From: Prinsepia uniflora
Lineage: Eukaryota; Streptophyta; Magnoliopsida; Rosales; Rosaceae
Assembly (NCBI GenBank): GCA_032719365.1
Contig: CM064862.1
Span: 59,487,840 to 59,551,839, forward strand
Reading direction: 5' to 3'
Length of the DNA stretch: 64,000 bases
A model generated the notes under the pieces. It was not told the DNA's origin. It saw nothing but the letters and a program-made list of their open reading frames with translations, and made no database searches. This document shows positions 1 to 10,847 of this stretch, one piece after another (the stretch's first letter is position 1; the number at the start of each line of letters is the position of its first letter). The position numbers were made by a program, and so were the translations under genes.

Positions 1-90
1 TGAGGTTCTTGTGGTACTTTAAGTGTGATTGTCAGACGGGAGCAGGGGTCGTCCCGGGTATCGAGGTGATATTTGGGACGGGTCCTGACA
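1..90 (+). mobile_element. 3' end of an LTR of the main Tekay-like superfamily
   Basis: The block contains CAGACGGGAGCAGG and ends in GGGACGGGTCCTGACA. The same terminal block closes the LTRs ending at 23454 and, in reverse complement, opens those at 26494, 35942, 38784 and 56620. No primer-binding site follows, so this is probably the end of a solo or truncated LTR that starts outside the window. It cuts into the Athila-like element on its right. Confidence 0.8.
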
Positions 91-2400
91 ATTCTTTCGC
101 TAAAATGCTTCAAATTTAAAACTTTATTTATTTAAACAAAAATATCACAAAAAAAATTATTTTATCTAATTACTTATTATTTTAATATTAAAAGTCAAGT
201 ATAAAAGGTATAAAATAATATAAAATAATACTTATTTGAGGACCTATCAAATACCCCCACACTTAAACTTTGCTAGTCCCCAGCAAATACTAAAATTAAA
301 CTATGAAGTCAAAACAAGTAAACCATTAACCATTTGTCTCAATATTTTGTGATTATCATGCCATAAAAGATTTTCACTTAAAGCATTTAAGCAATTGGAA
401 TTCAAGAGTTAATATATGGTAACAAAATGTTTTAACAAGTAAGATAATGAGTAAATATGGTGAATTGGATCTCAACATGAATAAAACAAGTATGAATCAA
501 CTCACAAGGATATGCACTCATAAATTCACTCAATTTTGTAAGGGTTTGTGTTTGCACTCAAATTATGTGAGAAAAATGCTCACATAATAGAAATGAAGTA
601 CTTTTTCAAAATCTAAAACAAACACCTCAATATAAAAACAAACCATACTTGCACAAATGAACCAAAACCATAAGCTTACTTAAGTGATTGACTCAACTAA
701 TCAAAGTTTACCATCTTAAGGATCATAAGGTCTTTATGAAGGTTGTAATGGGGCTAAGTTTAGAGGCAAGGAATATATAGGACAAGTGGTGCTCAAATTC
801 GTTCCAAGACTCAAAAGATTCCCAAAACATAACATAACTTCCCGACCTTAGTGCAATGATATCATGAATTTATCCCTTCGAACATAGCCAAATTTCATCA
901 TGTTGGGCCTCAAATTCATTTTTTTTGTTGGATTTATAAATATAAAGGAATTAACTCAAACATTACATAATCAAACTTTATTACCTTGATAGAAACTCAA
1001 TACATTTTTTCTTCATATTTTTTCCTTTTTCATATTTGGACACCGTTGAGGGACAAGTCCCCATCAACGGCACCAAAAACTTGTAGATGAAATTAACGTA
1101 CACAACAATGGACTCTAAATTTCAACAGTTAAAACTTTGCAAGTGAACAAATAAGGAGATAGCTAGCAGTTTAGCAAGGACCGATCCCACAAGGACTATG
1201 TATCAACATTGTGTCCAAATATGTTTAAATCACTTTCAGCTCAGATTACCACACACACGCACACGAAGAGGGGGTAATTCTTGATATATTTTAAAAACAC
1301 GAATGTAAGAGTGTAAAAACAAATATCACAAAGAAAAACAAATATCAAAATTATTTCCCCAACTTGTGGTTAGAGTTTCTCGTGGTATCATACATCGAAA
1401 CTCTAACCACATATTTTGAGAGTCCGTTTCAATATTACTATATTAAAAATCAAACTTAAAATGGAAAGAATTCAAAATTCTTTTTACAATCCATAACATT
1501 GAACACTAGAGTTCATACGAATTGAATAATTCCAAAATTTAAATTTTGAGAAAAAAATAATTGAACTTGGAAACCCCAATCTCAAGCTTACCATAGAAAT
1601 TCCAAACTCAAAAGGAAGAAAATTTAAATTTATTTATTTAACCTATAATATTAAACACTAGAATTCATATTAACTTTATAATTCCAAATCATACCACGAT
1701 TTTTTTTTTTTTTAAATTGAACTTAGAAACCCTATATTGTAGGAGTTCACATTAACCTAAGCATAGAAAAACCAAACTCAAATTAGAGAAATTCAAAATT
1801 CTTTCTTCCACCTGTAATATTTAGTTCGTATCTACCTTATAATTCCATATTCAAACCTCGAAATATTGAAAAAAGTAAAATCAAACTTCAAAAATCTTAA
1901 TCACATATTGTGAAAGCTATGATCAATCTTACCATTAAAAAAAAATGAACTTAAAATAGATAAACTGTAAATTCTTTCTTCAATCCCTAAATATGAAACG
2001 CTAAAATTCATATAGACTTTATAATTCTAAAATCCAAACTCAAAATTATATAAAAACAAAATTGAATCTCGAAATCTGAATCTTATATTGTGAGAGTTCA
2101 CATCAATTTTACCATAGAAAAACCAAACTCATAAGGGAGAAAATTCAAAAATATTTCTCCAACCCGTAATATCAAAAATTAGAGTTCACATGAACCTTAT
2201 AATTATAAAATCAAACCATAAAATTTGAGAAAATAAAATTAAACTTCGAATCTCTAATCTCATATTACGAGAATTCATATTAGCCTTCCCATAGAAATTC
2301 AAAACACAAGATGAAAAACTTCAATAATCTTTATCTAATCCTTAATATCAAACGGTGAAGTTCATATGAACTTTATGTCAAATGCTATATTTAAAGTTAA
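91..2400 (-). mobile_element. Small non-autonomous Athila-type LTR element, minus strand
   Basis: Read on the minus strand, an LTR ending near 1084 is followed by TTTGGTGCCGTTGATGG (about 1063-1080), close to the tRNA-Asp-type primer-binding site of Athila elements (TGGCGCCGTTGCCGGGG). About 800 bases later comes a polypurine tract AAGTGTGGGGG (about 252-262), then a second LTR start TGATAGGTCC near 246 that runs into the LTR tail at 90. Nothing between the two sites looks like gag or pol. The right-hand LTR boundary is not resolved and 2400 is approximate. A similar LTR start is seen at about 15640-15769. Confidence 0.55.
1370..2400. repeat. Degenerate tandem array, monomer about 155-180 bp, about six copies
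   Basis: Two landmarks recur in step. A 'GAAACTCTAA...CATATT' type phrase appears near 1397, 1569, 1725, 1890, 2070 and 2247. An 'AGTTCATA...CTTTATAATTC' type phrase appears near 1511, 1661, 1824, 2005, 2184 and 2360. The spacing is 150-180 bases, close to a nucleosomal satellite length. Monomers are AT-rich and well diverged. The array seems to lie within, or next to, the 5' LTR of the Athila-type element. Confidence 0.65.
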
Positions 2401-3314
2401 CCTGCCATATTTGACCACATTTAAAATATTGGAATTGTTATTAGTTATCCATAAAAATGAATTATTAATATGGATGAACGAAATCATGAAAATGATGAAT
2501 TAAATGTTAGGGTGAATATTAGAATCTTTAAAATGGTGATGTTAGAGGTTATTTTTTTTTTTTTTTTGTGAATAAATTTCCTGAAATTTTTTTGCCTTAA
2601 TCTTAAAATTTATCCAAACCAAACCATTTAGGATTGAAACAGGCTCAATTTTATTTACTGAAAATCCTAATTGTACCCAAGCGTTAATGGTTTGAATTTA
2701 ATTTTCGAAGATATCTTTATTCATCCAAGTGTACTTTGCTAAAGACGGTCATCACCGGAGATGGGTAGCCAAGAATCGTTAATTGTTTACGGGGCCGACA
2801 ACGGCTGAGAATTGTTATGAATTGGGCCAAAGGTGAACTGTTCAGCTCTCATTTTCTAGACACCAAATGCAGAACTGAGGATCATGTGCTCCATGAAATA
2901 GACAACAACTGTATTATCAGTTACTAATTTAAATGGTGTAATTCAAGCAATCATCTGATCGTCAAGGATCGGGTTAGCAAATGTCTCCAGGTACAAAAAA
3001 AAAACAGAAACGAGAGAATACATGAAAATTAAAATATATGCATGACAAATTGCCATGACAGACTGAAACAACCTCAAATTTTGGACGAAAACCTGCGACA
3101 GCTTCTCCCACACCCTAAAACATGCGGGCAGAGGTCGAACTAGACGCTGATTTGCTGAGCAAGTTTGACCGACGTCCTTGCAATTTCTCTGATTGTCATC
3201 CTCAATTGTCAATATTGGCCTTCGGTAAGCATCAATGCCATTGGTTGCTGTTGGAGAAGTTCAGGAACGGCGAGGCATTTGAAGGGTACGAATCAGTTGG
3301 CTGGCCCAACGAAC
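2401..3314. other. Intergenic, 3' flank of the deadenylase gene
   Basis: AT-rich DNA with a long T run near 2550-2568. I see no coding sequence or repeat ends. The part next to 3314 should hold the 3' UTR and polyadenylation site of the minus-strand gene. Confidence 0.5.
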
Positions 3315-6300
3315 CTATACTGCTGCTGACATCTGTGGCCCTCTTACGATTGGACAAGTGTTGATGAAAGCCAACTCAGCAGCCAAGGCAATATGGTCGC
3401 TGCCCCATTTCTGAAAAAGCAGTCCCATAAAGTGTACTTTAGAAACATGTCTTTGGTCAAGTTCATTCATTTGAACAGGATTGATAAAAGTGATTTGGTA
3501 TTATATTGCTCTAATGAAAACCACCCTGGTTGGGAACCCTGGAGTCCATTGCATCGCGTGCTTTGGAATAGGAGCAAGCACCCTAAAAGTCTGAAGGCCT
3601 TCCGAACGCCTGATATTGTGAAAAGATAATAATAGTGAATAACAATAGCTCTCAGCTTATTGCACAGGCTCAGAATTAGAACAAAATATTAAACAAACGA
3701 GCGATACTTTCATGACCTTCAAAATGTAATTAGTAAGAGCGGGTAGGCAGTAAATGCACAAGGAGCACTAGAATCACAGAAAATTTACCAGATGTAATCA
3801 ACTGTGCCCAAGAAACAACTGTTATAACTGGTCACCAGGGGCTCTCCATTTGAGTCTCTGGCGCCACCAGTACAATCCTGCAAAGATGGGAAGAAAAAAG
3901 CATAAATGTCCGATTTTCATATCCTTACTGAATATAATATCCAAGAGCTGTATATTTTCTAAGCCATTCATGCATGGTATGCAGATTTCAGATCAAACTA
4001 GAACACTCGGATAACATTTGATAGTAAAGGCTCTTCAGACAAAATGAATACCTCAACTTCAGTATATGTGCTTTTCAGCTTTAAAGGATGTTCTAAAAGA
4101 GTGCATTCCTTATTGCCTGTTGCTGTTTCTATTTCCATTGGAGTCCATAGCGATGGATTATAAATAGTTTTCTCCCAATATACAGATTCTGAATCCAATC
4201 CTGAAGATGAACAATCCTCAACTGAGTTGGGAGGATCAGAAACCAAATCAGGTGAAAAGGCATCTTCCCTGTCGTGTAATGCAGATATAAATGTATTATC
4301 ATCTTCAGCTGTATTTCCACCTTCTGGAATGGCTTTATCTAGCTCAGTCACCGATAAGTTTTCCAGATCTTTCTGCAATTCAAGGTCAGCACTAGTAGAT
4401 GCACATGATATGTCGAATTGATGTGAGGCTGAAGGGCTATCCTTCCCAGCATCAGATATTGGTTTAGAAGAAAAATTTCCTAAGTTCCCTGATGAAGAAA
4501 CTTCAATAGAATTAGCAACGGAAATCTGGTCAGAGGACTTAGAATAAGGAACTTCTGAGTTGATAGGATCCGCATAATCTGGATCAACCCCTTCCCTAAA
4601 GGAATCGATGTCCCTTGTAGAGAGGATATCATGGTCCCTTTCTTTTTCTACATAAACACTTGGGTCCACATGTCCACTTGATAAGCCATGATTTGAACCA
4701 GCGGCGACATCCGCCTTTTCTTTATATCCCATCTCAGTCACATCAGAGTAACCATGTTCAGGATCGGAAGATACTGGAGAACACCCATGATTCCCATCAC
4801 CCAAACCTACAGGAAAGCTGTCTTTACTGTAAGTACTTGCATCAACCTCAAAGCCATCTCCTGGAATGTGCAAAGCAGGTCCAGTTTCATCCTCACAGAC
4901 ATCTACAAAATTCAGCTTAGTTTCTTTGTTCACTTCGACCCCTTGGGCACCACCATCTTTTCCAAAATGCACATTAATGCAAGGTTTATCAAGCACATCA
5001 GGAGAGTTGGTACATTGAGGCTGAGACGGGTTGTTTTCTAATGGAACATTCTCCAAACTACTTCCCGCTTTATTTGGGTTCTGCATACTCAATGGTAAGC
5101 CACTCGGATTCATTCCAGCTTCCTTCCCATCTACCTTATTTGGGTTCTGCATGCTCAATGGTGACTCACTCGGCTTCCTTCCAGCTTCCCTCCCATCTAC
5201 CATTGATGCCTCTCGAACTGAATCAGTAGGACGAGCACTGCAATATTTGGTCAATTTTCACTTTAAAATAAGGGGCATTCACAAAATTGTAGCCACTATA
5301 TCAACATTCGATAATTAACTCCTACCTATGATCAGGATTATATGACCTTGGTGCATAAATTTGAGCTGAAGCTTGTCCAGATAACTTATCTCTGTCAACT
5401 CCAGACAAATCTAACTGCAAAAATATTACAGTAAATTATACTTGTAATTTACAGACTCAAAGCTGTTAAAAATGAAGAAAGAGTACCTTCTGTTCTGAAA
5501 TAAAGTTGTACAACGGACTCTGAAAAAATTAATAATAAAATGTCACTGACACAATAAACAATCAACAGAATTCCCAAGGTTGCAATAAATATCCAAAAAA
5601 TGTCACATTCCAGATATAGCCTTCAAGAGTAGAAGTAAACCTTTGGCGTACAATTGAAATCCCCACAAAGAACAATTGGAGAATCATTCCAGATTTTGGA
5701 AACAGCATGAGCCCTATCCAAGAGCACCCTGACCTATAATGAAACGAAAATTACAGGAACGTGTGAATTCAAATTTAGAGCTGAATGGAAACTTCAGCAC
5801 CAGAGAAATTAAAGTTTGCAATGGATTCCACACCACAGGGGTAGTAAGTTCTCTATAGATGATGGAAGGATAAAAAGTTATCATAATCTTAGTGATAATG
5901 GTTCATTAATGATGCAATTAGTGGAAAAGGTGCATCAGACGTTAAGGAGAGAAGGAAAGGATAACTAGATTAGATCAATAGAGGCAGGGGCAGAAACTGA
6001 CCATCTAGCCAAACTTTCATGGCCTACTAAAAGAGTAATTACCTGTCCAAGCTTAATTTCCCCCCGTTTAGGATTGTAAAGCACATGAATGTTACAGACA
6101 ACAACTTTATTAGAACCTGTTGAGCTGCAGATATAAAAAAAAATTCTGTTTTACAATATTATTCAAAAATTAACAGATTCCTTCTATTAAAACTCTATCT
6201 CAGATAGAGTTTTCTATTTTCAAAATTAAAACCTCTTAGAATCATTACTAAATGCACCAAAGTTTGAGGAAATCCCAACTAAACCAAGCTCAGAAAGGCC

Positions 6301-9192
6301 TCAGGAAGTAAGTGAGATGCCTTCAATCTGGTCTCTAGTCTGAAAAGCATGTGTGTGTTACTTAATAAAATGAGGTATCTAAAGCTTCTTAGATTACCTC
6401 GTTGGTAGAGCAGCAGTATTTTTCACACCATTTTGAGATGTTGACTGTTTAACAAAGAAACTAACAACATTTGCATGAAACCATATCAAACAAAATATAA
6501 AGGAAATGGAACAAAGACTAAAGCATTTAAAATACATGGAAGTTTGAAGATATAAACATTTAAGATACCTCCAGCACACATATCTGAGCAACATTATCCC
6601 GAAGTCCAAGCTTATTGAACTCAATGCATTCCTCGTGGATAAATTTGAACCTGTAAAAGAAATTAAGGTAAAGTCATAGACGACACTACCAAATCAAATT
6701 TAGAATAAAGGCTAGGTCTGAAAAGATGAATAAATAATATAGCAAAGTAGTAATAAAGAAGTGCAAAACAAAATATTTAGAGCAGAAGCTAATTTTCCTT
6801 GAGTAGCAGCATATAATCAATCACTAGGGTAAAATAACATATGAAACATCAAAAAAAGGTTTTAAAAATACTCTTCCAAAGGTGAAATCAGCCATTCCAG
6901 AGGGACCAACCATGTTAAGGGAGGGTCCAACATAGAGGAAGGCAAATGAAAAAAAAAAAAAAAGGAAAATCAAAAAACAATAAATTGAGATATGCTGGGT
7001 CTATCCCCTAAACGTAGATAACCCAAACTAATACCAGTCATCAATATATTGTCAAAATGTGCCATAATTAAGAATCATTTGAAGAGGAAGCTCTTGTAAT
7101 TCGGACCTACATTCATTAGCGAACCCCACACTCCAACTATATTGTCCTATAACCCAGCTCATCCCATGGAAAGAATGAAATGTGAGCATATATTTGGTCA
7201 TCATGAAAGCATGGAGGCTCACATACCAACGCCTTTAAGACACAAGGAGAGGCAAATTAAGCAAAATAAAGGCATATGTAACCTTTAGTACTCTGTCACT
7301 GAGAAGAAGGACAAACTACATTTTATCTTTAGCTTTGTACAGGCAAATGATTTATTTCATTTTTGTTTTAGCTCTGTCACTAAAAGAGATCATTGGCTAG
7401 TCCAGCCAGAGAAGTAAATAGACCTCTCCCTTTTGTTATAAGTAGTATTGCGAATCAGATCCATGATTTTTTGTTTTTGAAAAGAGTAAGTCAGAAACAT
7501 GATTGTTCAAACATCGGAGATATCCAAAAATAGGAGACAAATTCTACCTTGATGACCGCCAGAAAATTGCACAGCCCATCAACTGGATTGCCAGTCCGCA
7601 TCTGTACAAAACCAAAATTTTGTTAAAAACTCATCATCAATGAGTAACTCTGTTTATGATTTTTTAAGGAAAAAAAATTCAGTATTTGTTCCTGGCCAAA
7701 CCATTACTATGTAACTGACTGGGTTAAACCGGGCACTTTTGAGTTGCTGAAAGTTATCCAAGCTAGTGATCTCTTTTCCTGTTTTTTATGCTATAGAAAA
7801 ATTTATCTACATTCAAATGCGAACACCAAAAATAAAAAATGACATCCTTCTCTTAACATCTACATCCTTCTCTTAACATCTACATCCTTCTCTTAACATC
7901 TACATCCTTTTTCACTGTAGGCCGTTATGAACCCTTATTTACATAAAAATAGTTAGCAATGTATTTCTCATCCGATATCACCGTACATATGTTAATAATT
8001 TATCAACTTCCTTCGAGGTTTCAATTCTGAAAAACTGTTCATGTGTTTTATCTTTGATTCTAACCTATCAAGTCAACCAGAACCTGCATTGCCGATCAAT
8101 GTGTGACGGGTATCAAATGCACATCCACACCTTTGTTTATACCAAAACACGTAGGGAGCGTAATATTAACGTGTGATATGAATGTTATTTTACATAAGCA
8201 TTTTTAAGGCGCACCTTCCAAATTCCGTTGTACCCCTTGAGCTTCAATTCCTCCTCAATGTCCTGAAATCTATCAACCTCCTGCAACTCAAACACAGCTT
8301 CCCCTTAAGCAGCAATTGTCATTACAACGATATGAAGATGAAATTAGCAAAATTTCATCGAAGATTGCGCATTAAATGAAGCAGTGAAGAGGCACCTGAA
8401 AGCACATTATGTCAGCTGACCATAACCCAATCTCAAAAATTAAATTTCTCTTTCTCCACTGCCACTCCATCATGTAACGAGGTATGTGAGAGTAGAGTTT
8501 GCTCCGGTGCTCATTGGCCAACTGATCAGCCAGTATGTTATATGATAACACCGTAAATCTCTCTGTAAACCCACGCAAAAAATTAACAAAGCTAAACTAA
8601 ACAACTCCAATACATTTCTAAATAACGGTCGATTACCACAAGCAGCAGATGGAGGCGTTTTGGCAAACTCCCAGCTCCGATAATCCAAGGGCTTCGGCCG
8701 AGGCTGAGATTGCTGGGGAGGCCGAAACTGCTGGGGAGGACGAAACTGCTGAGGAGGCTGGAATTGCTGATTCGATCTGTAAGATTGGTTTTGATTTAGC
8801 GGCGGAGGGCCAGGGAATTGATTACGATTGAAATACGGCGACGGAGTCTGATGATAGGTGGTTTGGGTGGGGAAGGCCCCGCTATCGCCCTGTCGGAACC
8901 CTAGATTGGCGTCACGGACTGACTGGAGGTGCGAATCTCCAGTTACATACTGGCCCCTACCGCCCGAGTAGGGACGGTTCGAGGAAAAGCCTCTGTGCCT
9001 TGGGTTTCGACCACCTCGGTACTGCAAAAGAAAAACCAGCAATTAGTTGAAAGTTTCAGAGCCATTTTCAAAGACCAGCAATTAGTTGAAAGTTTCAGAG
9101 CAATTCGTACAGGAGGGGCGCGACGACATTATGCCGGTGGCGGTGGCGTCGGCGGCGATGAATTGAAGGGAAGGAGGAGTAGCACGTCTCAT
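3315..9192 (-). CDS. CCR4-6: CCR4 homolog 6-type poly(A) deadenylase (EEP nuclease), 15 exons, with a one-base frameshift in exon 5
   Basis: Predicted 3'-5' poly(A)-specific exonuclease of mRNA decay, related to carbon catabolite repressor 4 homolog 6. Exons, 5' to 3': 9192-9111, 9014-8637, 8562-8396, 8280-8215, 7601-7548, 6650-6569, 6444-6398, 6124-6043, 5733-5641, 5519-5487, 5414-5326, 5237-4052, 3877-3789, 3609-3525, 3410-3315. All introns are GT-AG and all phases agree except exon 5 (54 bases; 53 needed). A Gly/Arg/Gln/Pro-rich N-terminus precedes the nuclease. Visible motifs are VLSYNILAD, WSADIMCFQEVD (metal-binding Glu), GCAIFWR, VVVCNIHVLYNPKRG, VLCGDFNCTP, TVDYIW and WGSDHIAL (catalytic Asp-His). 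The 1186-base exon encodes an acidic, Ser-rich linker of about 395 residues within the nuclease domain. Exon 2 could instead start at 9021, but only 9014 joins exon 1 in frame. The start is at 9192, or Met21 at 9129. If the extra G in exon 5 is real, translation stops soon after the junction with exon 6. Confidence 0.88.
7841..7910. repeat. 20-bp tandem repeat in intron 4 of the deadenylase gene
   Basis: About 3.5 almost perfect copies of TACATCCTTCTCTTAACATC lie between exons 4 and 5. The uniform copies suggest a young or length-variable minisatellite. Confidence 0.9.
9035..9101. repeat. Exact 28-bp direct duplication in intron 1
   Basis: Bases 9035-9062 recur exactly at 9074-9101 (core CAATTAGTTGAAAGTTTC), with 11 bases between copies. 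The pair fills most of the short intron between exons 1 and 2 of the deadenylase gene, near the two competing splice acceptors. Confidence 0.9.
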
Positions 9193-9310
9193 TTTCTAGT
9201 AAAATCAGGTATCTAACAATTTCCGGGGGTATGACGAAACGAAAAAACGCTTTACTCCAGATGCCCTTAAAAACAATTATAATAAAAAAAAATAAAAATA
9301 AAAGCTTTTT

Positions 9311-9473
9311 ATTTTGTTTCAATTCAATATTTGAATTTTGTTTCAATTCCATATTTGAATTTTGTTTCAATTCAATATTTGAATTTTGTTTCAATTCAAT
9401 ATTTGAATTTTGTTTCAATTCAATATTTGAATTTTGTTTCAATTCAATATTTGAATTTTGTTTCAATTCAATG
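9311..9473. repeat. 24-bp minisatellite just upstream of the deadenylase start codon
   Basis: About 6.8 head-to-tail copies of a 24-base unit (starting ATTTTGTTTCAATTCAATAT), nearly identical. A single stray match lies at about 10553-10571. It starts about 120 bases upstream of the ATG at 9192, so it is in the promoter or 5' UTR. All six frames stay partly open because 24 is a multiple of three; this is not a protein gene. Confidence 0.95.
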
Positions 9474-10847
9474 CTTGTGGCTGATTGTTTGGCAAAGCTT
9501 GCAAGGACAGGGATGTGCATGGGCAATTGGATTCACTTGCCCTCCGACTGGTGTGTGTTAGATTTTTTTCTTAGGTGTTGTTGGGACGGCTTGTTGGTAA
9601 GGAGTCAGCATTAGTAGTGCTTTTTGTTAGGTGTTGAGACGGCTTGTTGGTCACTTCCTTGTGTTTAGTGCTAGCGTTTTTTGCCTTTGTGAGATGCATC
9701 TTCGGACAAAAATACCTTTGGGTACATACATATAGCAGTGAACACGAATCCATTAAAACCGCTAATCGATCCGCTTCAAATCATTATTTATCCAATAGTT
9801 TAGATTTGACCGAATAAAAGTCAAATGTTTTGAGAATTCAAACCGTTCTGTTAGTAACGGTTTAGATTTGAATTTTTATTTTGGAAATCCGTTAAATTCA
9901 AACCGAACCGTTAAGAAATATATTAAATTTTTATTAATGTTTAAATCTAATATTAATACAAAATAAAAATAATAAAAATAAAATGATACCTAGAGTATTC
10001 ATACAAGAGTGTAATAAAATATTATTAAATAGTTTGTGTGTTTGATAAATCTTAGTATAGTGATACTATTTGCAATTCAATACTTAGCAAGCTTAGTATA
10101 TAAAATTTTGAATATTGAGTATTGATTTTTTTTTGTATCCTTATTTTTTCTATATCCTTATTTTTTTTATTCCTTAACAGTTTTAAACCGTTCCGATCCA
10201 AACCGAACCGTTAATAACGGTTTGGATCGAAACGGTTTTATTTCTAATTTTAGAAAATTCAAACCGTATCGAACCGTTAAAATTTTAACAGTTTGAATTT
10301 GAATATTGTCAATATCCGTATCGAACCGTACAGTGCCCACTCTACATACATGTTTGAGTGGAATTACCAACCAAAGTAACAAAATCACTTGCATTAAACT
10401 TCATATATGAAGCACGCTTCGTAAGCCATTGAACATCCATCATCTAGAAGGCTGTACAGTAAAGGCTATCATATGCAACTTCATCTTCTTTAAGAAGTTC
10501 AAGAAATAGATTCCTACTAAAAATTTTTGAGAAAGTAGTTTGGGTAGTCTAATTTGAATTTTGTTTCAATGCTAATATCTATGTTGTGTCTGAGTTGGGT
10601 AAAATATATTGGGCATAAATGTTGTGAAATTTTTGTGTATTGAAATGAAATTGATAATGGGTTTTATCGTTGTTACTATCTTGTATAATAATCTTAATAA
10701 CTTGTTTGGACATGACTACTATGATGCAAGGTGGTTGTAGGTTTTGGTAATGGCTAGATTCTGAGATGTGTCCTAAAACTCAAACTATAATGCCTTGATT
10801 ATTGGGGAAGATTGGTAGGCTGGAAAGGGATTTGGAAAAAAGTAAAG
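9474..10847. repeat. AT-rich flank with repeated AACCGTT motifs, possible MITE remnant
   Basis: From about 9760 to 10335 the motif AACCGTT and its complement recur many times, often back to back as in CCGTTAATAACGG. This resembles common non-autonomous DNA transposons of plants, but I could not define terminal inverted repeats or a target duplication. The rest (9474-9760, 10346-10847) shows no gene. A short duplicated phrase GACGGCTTGTTGG lies near 9585 and 9640. Confidence 0.4.

Noticed and set aside
9231..9614. Open frames on both strands with repeated FEFCFNSI or IELKQNSN peptides
   Set aside because: They are translations of the 24-bp minisatellite, whose unit length is a multiple of three. 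No start context or homology.
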